Shown here in pieces: positions 1 to 5,713 of a DNA stretch of 21,537 nucleotides. The notes under the pieces were generated by a model, which saw nothing but the letters and a program-made list of their open reading frames with translations, was not told the DNA's origin and ran no database searches. Each line of letters starts with the position of its first letter. Position 1 is the stretch's first letter. The position numbers were made by a program, and so were the translations under genes. The stretch is from positions 1-21,537 of the forward strand of contig JAEZZV010000343.1 of the NCBI GenBank assembly GCA_023418375.1, written 5' to 3'. This DNA comes from Actinomycetes bacterium (lineage in GTDB: Bacteria > Actinomycetota > Actinomycetes > Actinomycetales > Cellulomonadaceae).

Positions 1-851
1 GCGCCGGGGGCCACCGGCGCCACGGGAGGGACGTCGGCGAGCCTGGCACGCAGGCCCCCCGCCCGACGGCGGGCGTCGCGGACGGACAGCGGCAGCGGCT
101 GCCAGCCGGCCCAGCGGCCCAGCTCGACGATCGGCGGTGCCGCACTGGCGGAGGCCAGCATCTCCTCGGGGAGACCGTCCGCGACCGTGCCGTCGGGCTG
201 GACGCAGACCACGTGGTCCGCGTACTGGACGACGCGCTCGAGACGGTGCTCGGCGATGACCACCGTCAGGCCCAGGTCGTGCACCAGGCGGGTGAGCGCG
301 GCAAGGACCTCCTCGGCGGCCCCGGGGTCCAGTGCCGACGTCGGCTCGTCCAGGAGCAGGATGCGTGGGTGCGGCGTGAGCACGGCGCCGATGGCGACGC
401 GCTGCTGCTCGCCACCGGAGAGGTCGGCCAGCGCCCGGGAGCGGAGCGCGGTGAGGCCGAGCAGGTCCAGGACCTCCTCGACCCGCGTGCGCATCGTCGG
501 TGGCGCCACGCCGAGCTGCTCCATCGCGTAGGCGAGCTCGTCCTCGACGGTGCCGGTGACGAACCCGGCCGCCGGGTCCTGTCCCACGACGCCGACGACG
601 TCGGCCAGGTCGCGGGGGAGGTGGTCGCGCGTCTCCCGGCCCCCGACGAGGATGCGGCCCGTCACCGCGCCGCCCGTGAAGTGCGGCACGAGACCGCACG
701 CCGCGCGCAGCAGCGTCGACTTCCCGGACCCGGTGGGACCGACGACGAGGCACAGCTCGCCCTCCGGGACAGCCAGCGTCACGTCGCGCACCGCCGGCGT
801 GGTCGCCCCGGGGTAGGTGACGCTGACGTCGTCGAAACGCAGGGCCGTCAT
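1..851 (-). CDS. ECF-type ABC transporter ATP-binding protein (EcfA/CbiO-like), 3' part outside window
   Basis: Cytoplasmic ATPase of an energy-coupling-factor (ECF) vitamin/metal importer. The first 283 residues are visible and the frame is open to the window edge. Seen: Walker A GPTGSGKST (residues 38-46), Q-loop Gln91 in VVGQDP, ABC signature LSGGEQQR (144-151), Walker B ILLLDEPTSALD (from about 164), and a switch histidine in AEHR. The ATG (851-849) overlaps the TGA of the T-subunit gene (850-848) as ATGA, so translation is coupled. The domain is complete by about residue 230 and the chain continues in a linker-like Pro/Ala/Arg stretch. This could be the first half of a tandem (fused A-A') ATPase, as is common in actinobacterial ECF systems, or simply a C-terminal tail. 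The riboswitch heading the operon suggests the substrate is cobalamin or a corrinoid; that part is inference. Confidence 0.93.
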   Translation of the reverse strand, partial: MTALRFDDVSVTYPGATTPAVRDVTLAVPEGELCLVVGPTGSGKSTLLRAACGLVPHFTGGAVTGRILVGGRETRDHLPRDLADVVGVVGQDPAAGFVTGTVEDELAYAMEQLGVAPPTMRTRVEEVLDLLGLTALRSRALADLSGGEQQRVAIGAVLTPHPRILLLDEPTSALDPGAAEEVLAALTRLVHDLGLTVVIAEHRLERVVQYADHVVCVQPDGTVADGLPEEMLASASAAPPIVELGRWAGWQPLPLSVRDARRRAGGLRARLADVPPVAPVAPG

Positions 852-1909
852 CGCGCGACCTCTTCCAGGACGGGGGACGGGAGGCGGGCGCGCCGCCGCT
901 CGGCGGCGGGGAGCAGGGCGGGCAGTGCGGCGACGACGAAGGCAGCGGCGGGCACGGCGACCGACCTCATGGTGCCGTCGGCGAACGACGGACCGAGGAT
1001 GAGCAGGCCGGCCGCGACGACGCCGGCGGCCGTCGTCCGTGTCTCGAGCGCACCCCACGGGTCGGGCCTGTAGCGCGTGTGGCGCACCTGACGTCCCGCG
1101 AGCACGGCGACAGCCACGCCGACGCCGGTGCCCACACCGAGCATGAGCCCGCCTCCCCAGCCGGGGCCGCCCGCGAGCAGCCCGTACGTGCCGAGCGCCA
1201 GCGCGACGAGGGCGAGCCCGAGGAGCAGGCCGTACCGGTGGCTCCGCCGGCCCGCTCCCGCGCGGGCGAAGCCGCGGGTGTCCATCGACGCGGCGAGGGC
1301 GATCGACCGGTCCAGTGCGTCGGTCAGCACGGGCATGGCGGTCGCCCGCACGGCGCGCCAGCCCCGCTCGGGCGTGCCGCGCAGCCGCTGGGCCCGCCGC
1401 ACCGTCGCCGCCGCGGTGACGAGCTGGGGCGTGACGCTCACGGCGATCACGACCGCCGTGCCGAGGTGGTGCATCGCCGCCGGCAGGCTCCGGAGCACCC
1501 GCCGCGGGTCGGCCAGCGCGGAGGCCGCCCCGAAGCAGATGACGAGCGCCGCCAGCTGGAGCCCCGCCGTGGCGGCCGTCGCGAGACCCGTGGTGGTGAC
1601 CGGGCCCAGCAGCTGCACGCCCACGGCCCAGTCGGGGGCGCGCACGACGGGCAGGTCGAGGACCACCGTGCCGGGCGGCTTGATGCCGACGAGCACGTGG
1701 AAGACGAGGCGGGCCAGGACGATCCCCGCGCCGAGCAGGAGATAGCCGGGGAAGAGCCGGGCCGTGGGGGCGGTGCCGGCGCACCGGGTCACGACCAGGA
1801 CGCTCGCGACGAGGACGGCGGTGGCGGCCCCGAGCCCGGGCGCGCGCGCGGCAGCGACGGCCAGGGCCATCGCCCAGGCCCACCACGCCACGGGGTGCAG
1901 GGACGCCAC
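848..1909 (-). CDS. ECF transporter transmembrane (T) component, EcfT/CbiQ-like
   Basis: Membrane scaffold subunit that couples the ECF ATPases to a substrate-binding S protein; 353 aa. Several hydrophobic segments are visible (about residues 8-40, 54-75, 105-130, 150-168, 225-270, 295-335). The cytoplasmic coupling-helix region has the family pattern of two Arg/Gly motifs, QRLRG (174-178) and MDTRGF (209-214), which in T proteins contact the ATPases. I chose GTG at 1909: it lies 10 nt after the TGA of the upstream gene (1922-1920) and begins just before the first hydrophobic helix. The frame is open much further upstream, but that part overlaps the preceding gene in another frame and is Arg/Pro-rich shadow sequence. 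No S component is visible in the window; it may lie beyond position 1, or the surface protein upstream may substitute for part of its role. Confidence 0.88.
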   Translation of the reverse strand: MASLHPVAWWAWAMALAVAAARAPGLGAATAVLVASVLVVTRCAGTAPTARLFPGYLLLGAGIVLARLVFHVLVGIKPPGTVVLDLPVVRAPDWAVGVQLLGPVTTTGLATAATAGLQLAALVICFGAASALADPRRVLRSLPAAMHHLGTAVVIAVSVTPQLVTAAATVRRAQRLRGTPERGWRAVRATAMPVLTDALDRSIALAASMDTRGFARAGAGRRSHRYGLLLGLALVALALGTYGLLAGGPGWGGGLMLGVGTGVGVAVAVLAGRQVRHTRYRPDPWGALETRTTAAGVVAAGLLILGPSFADGTMRSVAVPAAAFVVAALPALLPAAERRRARLPSPVLEEVAR

Positions 1910-1919
1910 CGCTCGCCCG

Positions 1920-2675
1920 TCAGTCCTGCGGCAGGTCCCGCGACTGGCGTCGCAGGCGCACGATGAGACCCACCAGCCCGCCGACGACGGCGATGCCGAC
2001 GGCGGCGCCGACCGCGAGGGACGGGCCGTCACCGCCGGTGTCGTCCACGTCGTCGTCGGGAACCTCGGCCGTCGTGGCCTCGGACGTCGCAGTCTCCGCG
2101 TCGTCCGACGCCTCGCCGCCTGCGGTGTCCTCCGCAGCATCGTCCGTCGGGGTGTCACCGGCACCGGCGCCGGGAAGCACGTCGGCCGGTGCGACGGCGG
2201 GGGGCTGGTTACCGTCGCCGTACCGCCAGCCCTCGACGGTGCCGGCCGCGGGCACCGCGGTGTCGGAGCCCTCGGCGTACGCGGTCCACTCGCCGCCCGG
2301 GGCGGCCGTCCAGTAGCTCCAGTAGCTGCCGGTGAACTCGGTGGGGCACGGGTCGGGCAGCCCGCCGACGGCGCAGATGTAGCCGGACGGGTCGCGCGTC
2401 TCCGCGAACCCGGCCTGCGCGAGCGCCTCGGTGCCGGTGGCGGGGTCGGTCGCGCAGCCGACCGAGACCTCGCCGTCGACCTCCGTCGCGTCGACCACGA
2501 CGGTGACGCCGGTCGCGTCGGGGCATGCGCCGTCGGCGCCGACGGCTGTGGCCAGAGGGGTGGCGAGAGGGGTGGCGAGAGGGGTGGCGAGAGCGGCGGA
2601 CGCGGGGAGCGCCCCGGCCGTCGCCAGGAGCAGAGCCGGAACGAGCCGGGCTCGACGGGAGATGGACGCGTGCAT
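1920..2675 (-). CDS. Secreted, membrane-anchored protein with transcobalamin-C-terminal-like (DUF4430) domain (SCO2322-like)
   Basis: 251 aa. Seen in order: a signal peptide (1-27, ending LPASA), a threefold LATP repeat (about 29-40), a globular domain (about 50-155) with four cysteines (51, 74, 101, 110), an Asp/Thr/Glu-rich linker (165-216), one C-terminal transmembrane helix (220-239) and a basic tail. The domain fits the DUF4430/transcobalamin-C-terminal pattern: a ThrVal-rich first strand, a 'GTEALAQAGF' helix, then SYWSYWTAAPGGEW and a VEGWRYG ending. This resembles the beta-domain of human transcobalamin/intrinsic factor, where the equivalent strands contact cobalamin. The ATG at 2675 is preceded by AGAAAGAGG (2680-2688). 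Placement behind a B12 riboswitch and ahead of ECF T and A genes suggests a surface corrinoid-capture protein. The family name is from memory; ligand binding is inferred. Confidence 0.85.
   Translation of the reverse strand: MHASISRRARLVPALLLATAGALPASAALATPLATPLATPLATAVGADGACPDATGVTVVVDATEVDGEVSVGCATDPATGTEALAQAGFAETRDPSGYICAVGGLPDPCPTEFTGSYWSYWTAAPGGEWTAYAEGSDTAVPAAGTVEGWRYGDGNQPPAVAPADVLPGAGAGDTPTDDAAEDTAGGEASDDAETATSEATTAEVPDDDVDDTGGDGPSLAVGAAVGIAVVGGLVGLIVRLRRQSRDLPQD
2557..2592. repeat. Three perfect 12-bp tandem repeats in the signal-peptide region
   Basis: Unit GGGGTGGCGAGA occurs three times head to tail; a degenerate fourth copy may lie just upstream on the plus strand. Read on the minus strand it encodes Leu-Ala-Thr-Pro three times, directly after the predicted signal-peptidase site of the DUF4430-like protein. 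A 12-bp unit keeps the frame, so copy-number change would only lengthen the mature N-terminus. Confidence 0.9.
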
Positions 2676-2760
2676 GGTGCCTCTTTCTGAGGGTCCGCGA
2701 CGGGACCCGGCACCGCCGCAGCCGCCCGAGGACGGGTCCGACGACCCGGGCTCCGCCCCG
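2676..2760 (-). promoter_or_regulatory. Expression platform between riboswitch and start codon: competing hairpins and Shine-Dalgarno
   Basis: On the minus-strand RNA three mutually exclusive pairings can be drawn. Hairpin 1 is CGGGTC/GACCCG at 2748-2733. Hairpin 2 is GGGTCC/GGACCC at 2708-2691. A small hairpin pairs CCUC (2692-2689) with GAGG of the Shine-Dalgarno (2683-2680). The 3' arm of hairpin 1 can also pair with the 5' arm of hairpin 2. Hairpin 2 shares two bases with the SD-sequestering CCUC, so forming one disfavours the other. There is no U-tract, which suggests translational rather than terminator-type control. This is inference from base pairing by eye. Confidence 0.5.
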
Positions 2761-2784
2761 CATTCCTCGACGGTAGGAGCCTCG

Positions 2785-2920
2785 ACGCCCTCAGCAGGTG
2801 CTCCGGCTCGTCGAGGAGACCTCGACCTACGGTTGCGGGTCAGCGCCGGACTTCGACCGGCTTCCCCTGGCTGCGGGCCATGACTGCCGCCCGCGGGCGG
2901 CGGCGCCCACCGTACTCCCT
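2785..2920 (-). ncRNA. Cobalamin (B12) riboswitch aptamer
   Basis: The minus strand carries the hallmark actinobacterial cobalamin-riboswitch core. AGTACGGTGGGCGCC (about 2917-2902) forms the 5' part. GGGGAAGCCGG then TCGAAGTCCGG (2866-2846) match the conserved GGGAA-CCGGT-N-AA-TCCGG element. CTGACCCGCAACCGTAGG (about 2844-2825) is the B12-box CCGCAACCGT version. A variable hairpin (CGAGGTCTCCTCG) follows, then the closing GAGCCGGAGCACCTGC (about 2809-2794). Spacing and order fit class-I cobalamin aptamers of actinobacteria. It lies 110 nt upstream of the DUF4430-protein start and faces that operon, not pduO. In known cases B12 binding lowers expression of uptake genes. The ends are approximate; a covariance search against Rfam RF00174 would set them. 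Confidence 0.93.
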
Positions 2921-2924
2921 CGCG

Positions 2925-2936
2925 CCCACCGGTGGG
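2925..2936. repeat. 12-bp perfect palindrome in the divergent pduO/uptake intergenic region
   Basis: CCCACCGGTGGG is a perfect inverted repeat just upstream of the riboswitch and 112 bp before the pduO start. It sits where promoters for both divergent units would lie, so it could be an operator or simply a GC-rich palindrome. No recognisable -35/-10 pair was found around it. Apart from this palindrome, the riboswitch and its expression platform, I see nothing certain in the 372-bp gap 2676-3047. Confidence 0.4.
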
Positions 2937-3047
2937 GTGACCGACCGGTTTGCCAGGTGTCGGCCCCGTGGGCGAGGGTTCGCTGGGCGGATCGCGGCGG
3001 CCGCGCGTCCCGCTGCCGCAGGACCCAGGAGAGCTCCGGAGGCGACG

Positions 3048-3608
3048 ATGAAGGTGTACACGCGGGCGGGCGACGACGGCACCACGGGGCTGTTCCTCGG
3101 CGGGCGGGTGTCCAAGGCCGCCCCACTCATGGACGCCTGCGGCGACATCGACGAGGCCGTGGCCGCGCTCGGGGTCGCGCGGGCCGCCGTCATGGCGGAC
3201 CCCGCCACGGCCGAGGACCTCGGTCCGGCAATCCTGCGCTACCAGCGCGAGCTCTTCGTCCTCGCGGCCGACGTCGCGACGAACCCCACGCACCGGGACC
3301 GACTCGTGCCCGGGGTGTCGCTCGTGACGGACGAGATGGCCGCGGACATCGAACGCGAGATCGACGGGCGGGTCGCGGCCCGGCCGCTGCGCCCGGTGTT
3401 CGTCGTCCCGGGCACCACGGCCGCCTCCGCCGCCATCGACCAGGCCCGGGCCGTCCTGCGACGGGCCGAGCGCAGCATCGTGCACCTCGCCGACGGGGGT
3501 CACCCGGTGAGCCCCGCCGCGCGCCGCTATGTCAACCGGCTGTCGGACCTGCTCTTCGTGCTCGCGCGCGCGGCCGCGGGTGAGAACGAGCCGCCGAGCC
3601 ATGACTGA
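3048..3608 (+). CDS. pduO: Cob(I)alamin adenosyltransferase, PduO type
   Basis: Converts ATP plus cob(I)alamin to adenosylcobalamin in the cytoplasm, the last step of corrinoid activation. The protein is 186 aa, the usual length for stand-alone PduO/MMAB enzymes. Seen: the N-terminal ATP-binding stretch VYTRAGDDGTTGL (TRxGDxGxTGL signature), GDIDEAVAALG (the G-D-x-D-E helix), RRAERSIV and the closing YVNRLSDLLFVLAR helix, all diagnostic of the family. The ATG at 3048 has a good Shine-Dalgarno (CCGGAGG, 3036-3042) 5 nt upstream. The frame is open back to 2880, but that part overlaps the riboswitch and looks non-coding. The gene is divergent from the riboswitch-controlled uptake operon, so a pathway link (import followed by adenosylation) is likely. 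Confidence 0.95.
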   Translation: MKVYTRAGDDGTTGLFLGGRVSKAAPLMDACGDIDEAVAALGVARAAVMADPATAEDLGPAILRYQRELFVLAADVATNPTHRDRLVPGVSLVTDEMAADIEREIDGRVAARPLRPVFVVPGTTAASAAIDQARAVLRRAERSIVHLADGGHPVSPAARRYVNRLSDLLFVLARAAAGENEPPSHD

Positions 3609-3634
3609 GGCAGCGCGCGGCCGATGAGGAGTTG

Positions 3635-3640
3635 TAGTGT
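3635..3640 (+). promoter_or_regulatory. Candidate -10 box (TAGTGT) for the PilZ gene
   Basis: TAGTGT fits the actinobacterial TANNNT -10 pattern and lies in the 110-bp gap between pduO and the PilZ gene, giving a leader of about 70 nt. No convincing -35 was found. Confidence 0.3.
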
Positions 3641-3718
3641 CCAGGCGTCCTGCCGCGCCCGAACGCGGCTCGGCGACGCCATGGCGATCCGGGACGGGAT
3701 CACGACGGGAGCGGGTGC

Positions 3719-4342
3719 GTGGGGTTCGAGCTCGACCCGTGCTGGGTGCACGGCGACAGTGGCGAGCTGATCGCGGCCGGGCACGTGCGCACGCACGAGG
3801 AGGACCTCCTCGTGGTCGAGGCGCCCAAGTACTCCGGCGGGTCCCTGTGGCCGGGCGACCCGGTGGTGCTCGTCGTCGCGAGCGAGCTGCGCGGCACCTG
3901 CACGCTGGACGCCTCCGTCGCGGCGAGCGCCCGGACGCGGCTGGAGCTGACGAACCTGCGCCTGCGGGTGGTCGAGCAGAAGCGGTCCGCCGTGCGCGTG
4001 TCGGTGTCGGAGCGCATGACGTTCGGCCACGTCGTCGAGGACAACGAGCAGGTCGCGCTCGAGGAACCGGTCGAGGTGCAGGTGCTGGACCTGTCGGCCT
4101 ACGGCATGCGGTTCCGCTCCGAGACCGAGTTCCCCGTGGGCACCCGGCTGGTGGGGACGTTCCCGGCGCCGCGGCGCCCCGTCCCGGTGGTGCTGGAGGT
4201 GCTGCGTCACGAGGAGCTGCGCGGCGCCGTCGGGCACGGCGGGTGCTTCATCGGGATGGACGAGCGGGACACCGAGGAGCTCTTCCGCGTGGTGCTCGAC
4301 CGGCAGCGGCGGCTCATCGCCGAGCGTCGCGACGCGGTGTGA
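3719..4342 (+). CDS. PilZ domain protein (probable c-di-GMP receptor)
   Basis: 207 aa. Both PilZ signature elements are present: RSAVR (RxxxR, residues 89-93) and DLSAYGMRF (D/NxSxxG, Asp124-Ser126-Gly129). The ligand-binding residues of classical c-di-GMP receptors are therefore intact. The N-terminal half (about 1-85) is a small beta-rich domain like the YcgR-N/PilZN-type domain that often precedes PilZ. There is no signal peptide or transmembrane segment, so it is cytoplasmic. The GTG start at 3719 has GGGAG at 3707-3711. There is no flagellar or cellulose gene nearby to reveal the output, so its partner is unknown. Confidence 0.85.
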   Translation: MGFELDPCWVHGDSGELIAAGHVRTHEEDLLVVEAPKYSGGSLWPGDPVVLVVASELRGTCTLDASVAASARTRLELTNLRLRVVEQKRSAVRVSVSERMTFGHVVEDNEQVALEEPVEVQVLDLSAYGMRFRSETEFPVGTRLVGTFPAPRRPVPVVLEVLRHEELRGAVGHGGCFIGMDERDTEELFRVVLDRQRRLIAERRDAV

Positions 4343-4350
4343 AGGGATAG

Positions 4351-4392
4351 TTGACCGTTCACGTATCATGGTCGGGACCAAGGTCCTAGACC
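4351..4392 (+). promoter_or_regulatory. Leader of the DUF3105 gene with -10-like box and two tandem dyads
   Basis: TTGACC (4351-4356) and TATCAT (4364-4369) both look promoter-like but are only 7 bp apart, so they cannot be one -35/-10 pair; TATCAT is the better -10. Immediately after come two adjacent dyads, TGGTCGGGACCA (4369-4380) and GGTCCTAGACC (4382-4392), which repeat a GGTC-N(2-3)-GACC unit. They may be tandem operator half-sites or leader hairpins. The regulator is unknown. Confidence 0.4.
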
Positions 4393-4423
4393 GGCCGGCA
4401 CTCACGGCCTGAGGGGAGACCCT

Positions 4424-5047
4424 GTGGGCGTCTCGCGCCAGGAACGACGCGATCAGCTCGCCGCGCTCCAGGAGGCGCAGCGCCGGGCCGAGCGGCGGCG
4501 CACCCGGATCATCATCGGCGCCGCCATCGCCGTGGCCGTCGCGCTCGTCGTGCCGACCGTCGTCGTGGTGATGAACGCGGAGCGCCGGTCGCAGGAGCTC
4601 GAGGCCGCGGCGCAGGCGCCCATTGACGGCGTGCGCGCCTTCACCGACCTCGGTGCGACGCACACGACCGAGGACGTCACCTACGAGCAGACCCCGCCCG
4701 TCGGGGGCGACCACCACCCGACGTGGCAGAACTGCGGGTTCTACGCCGAGCCGGTGATCGAGGAGCACGCGGTGCACTCCCTCGAGCACGGATCCGTGTG
4801 GGTCACCTACGACCCCGACCTGCCCGCCGCAGACGTGGACCGGCTGCGGGGCCTCGCCGACCGGCACCCCTACCTCCTCGTCAGCCCGGTCGACGGCGTC
4901 GAGGACGTCGTGGCCTCCGCGTGGGGGCTCCAGCTCGCGCTCGACGGTGCCGACGACGAGCGTCTCGAGCCCTTCCTGGTCGCCTACCTCCAGGGCCCGC
5001 AGACCCCGGAGCCCGGGGCGCCCTGCTCGGGCGGCGTCGGGGCGTGA
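4424..5047 (+). CDS. DUF3105 domain membrane-anchored protein
   Basis: 207 aa. It has a basic, Arg/Gln-rich cytoplasmic N-terminus (1-27), one transmembrane helix (about 28-50) and an extracytoplasmic DUF3105 domain. Family marks visible: YEQTPPVGGDHHPTW (Pro-Pro-x-x-Gly-x-His-His-x-x-x-Trp), then NCGFYAEPV, HSLEHGSVWVTY and ALDGADDERLEPFL. The conserved His cluster (GDHH and SLEHG) suggests metal binding, but the biochemical function is not known to me. The GTG at 4424 has GAGGGGAG at 4411-4418. The stop overlaps the start of the DUF305 gene (GTGA, 5044-5047). DUF3105 and DUF305 proteins recur as neighbours in actinobacteria, so they probably act together outside the membrane. Confidence 0.88.
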   Translation: MGVSRQERRDQLAALQEAQRRAERRRTRIIIGAAIAVAVALVVPTVVVVMNAERRSQELEAAAQAPIDGVRAFTDLGATHTTEDVTYEQTPPVGGDHHPTWQNCGFYAEPVIEEHAVHSLEHGSVWVTYDPDLPAADVDRLRGLADRHPYLLVSPVDGVEDVVASAWGLQLALDGADDERLEPFLVAYLQGPQTPEPGAPCSGGVGA

Positions 5048-5661
5048 CCGGGCGCCTCGCGGTCGTCGCGACGGCGGTCGTCGCCGTCGCGGCCGGCCTC
5101 GCCGGCGGCCTGCTCCTCGCCGGCGGCCTGCTCGACCCGGCCGTTCCCGCGGAGGGTTCGGCCGACGTCGGCTTCGCGCGGGACATGCAGGCGCACCACG
5201 CGCAGGCCGTCGAGATGGCCGTCCTCGTGCGGGAGCGCAGCGACGACCCCGAGCTGCGTCAGGTCGCTCTGGACATCGAGCTGACCCAGCAGCAGCAGCA
5301 GGGCCAGATGTACGGCTGGCTCCAGGTGTGGGGCCTTCCCCAGGCGACCGGCGCGCCGCCGATGGCCTGGGCAGACGACCACGGTCACGGTGGGACCGAC
5401 GGGGGAGCCGAGGGTGCCGCGATGCCCGGCATGGCCACGCACGAGCAGGTCGCCGAGCTCGCGGCCGCGGACGGTGTGCAGGCCGAGCGGCTCTTCCTCG
5501 AGCTGATGGTGGCCCACCACGAGGGCGGCGTCGCGATGGCACGGTCGGCGCTTGAGCTCGCCCAGGAGCCCGCCGTCCGACGACTGGCCCAGGCGGTGGT
5601 GGACTCCCAGACCGCGGAGATCGCCGTCCTCGAGGCACTGCTCGCCGACGTCGGGCGCTGA
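5044..5661 (+). CDS. DUF305 domain protein (ferritin-like helical, possible copper/metal binding)
   Basis: 205 aa. It has an N-terminal signal/anchor helix (about 4-30) and then a DUF305 helical-bundle domain. The duplicated family motif is seen twice, FARDMQAHHAQAVEMA and LELMVAHHEGGVAMA, each with a His-His pair. A His/Gly/Met-rich insert (DDHGHGGTDGG...MPGMATH) separates the halves and looks like a loose metal-binding loop. DUF305 proteins such as cyanobacterial CopM bind copper, so extracytoplasmic metal binding is plausible here but not shown. GTG at 5044 overlaps the preceding stop (GTGA) and has no Shine-Dalgarno of its own, so it is translationally coupled to the DUF3105 gene. Confidence 0.9.
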   Translation: MTGRLAVVATAVVAVAAGLAGGLLLAGGLLDPAVPAEGSADVGFARDMQAHHAQAVEMAVLVRERSDDPELRQVALDIELTQQQQQGQMYGWLQVWGLPQATGAPPMAWADDHGHGGTDGGAEGAAMPGMATHEQVAELAAADGVQAERLFLELMVAHHEGGVAMARSALELAQEPAVRRLAQAVVDSQTAEIAVLEALLADVGR

Positions 5662-5664
5662 GCG

Positions 5665-5698
5665 CGCGGCGTCGCCGCGTCCGTCACCGGGCCGGTGA
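5665..5698 (+). terminator. Two GC hairpins after the DUF305 gene; possible terminator/operator
   Basis: CGCGGC-GTC-GCCGCG (5665-5679) and TCACCGG-G-CCGGTGA (5684-5698) are perfect inverted repeats in the 49-bp gap, without a T-tract. The second ends exactly where the -10-like box of the threonine aldolase gene begins (5699), so it could instead be an operator for that gene. Confidence 0.4.
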
Positions 5699-5713
5699 GA
5701 GGATGCGCGGGTG
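5699..5713 (+). promoter_or_regulatory. -10-like box giving a leaderless start for the threonine aldolase gene
   Basis: GAGGAT (5699-5704) lies 6 nt before the GTG at 5711, the spacing expected if transcription starts at the start codon itself. No Shine-Dalgarno precedes the GTG. No recognisable -35. Confidence 0.45.

Noticed and set aside
1910..2713. 621-codon minus-strand frame that would extend the ECF T protein upstream
   Set aside because: The added part overlaps the DUF4430 protein in another frame and is Arg/Pro-rich without signal or domain; GTG 1909 gives a normal T-component length.
2880..3047. Upstream in-frame extension of pduO starting at ATG 2880
   Set aside because: The extra 56 residues are Arg/Pro/Ala-rich, overlap the riboswitch, and the start at 3048 has the conserved N-terminus and a good Shine-Dalgarno.
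4351..4369. TTGACC and TATCAT as a paired -35/-10 promoter
   Set aside because: The spacer is only 7 bp, far below the 16-18 bp needed.
3527..5638. Minus-strand 703-codon open frame opposite PilZ, DUF3105 and DUF305
   Set aside because: Arg/Pro/His-rich shadow of three well-supported genes; no domain, no Shine-Dalgarno of note.
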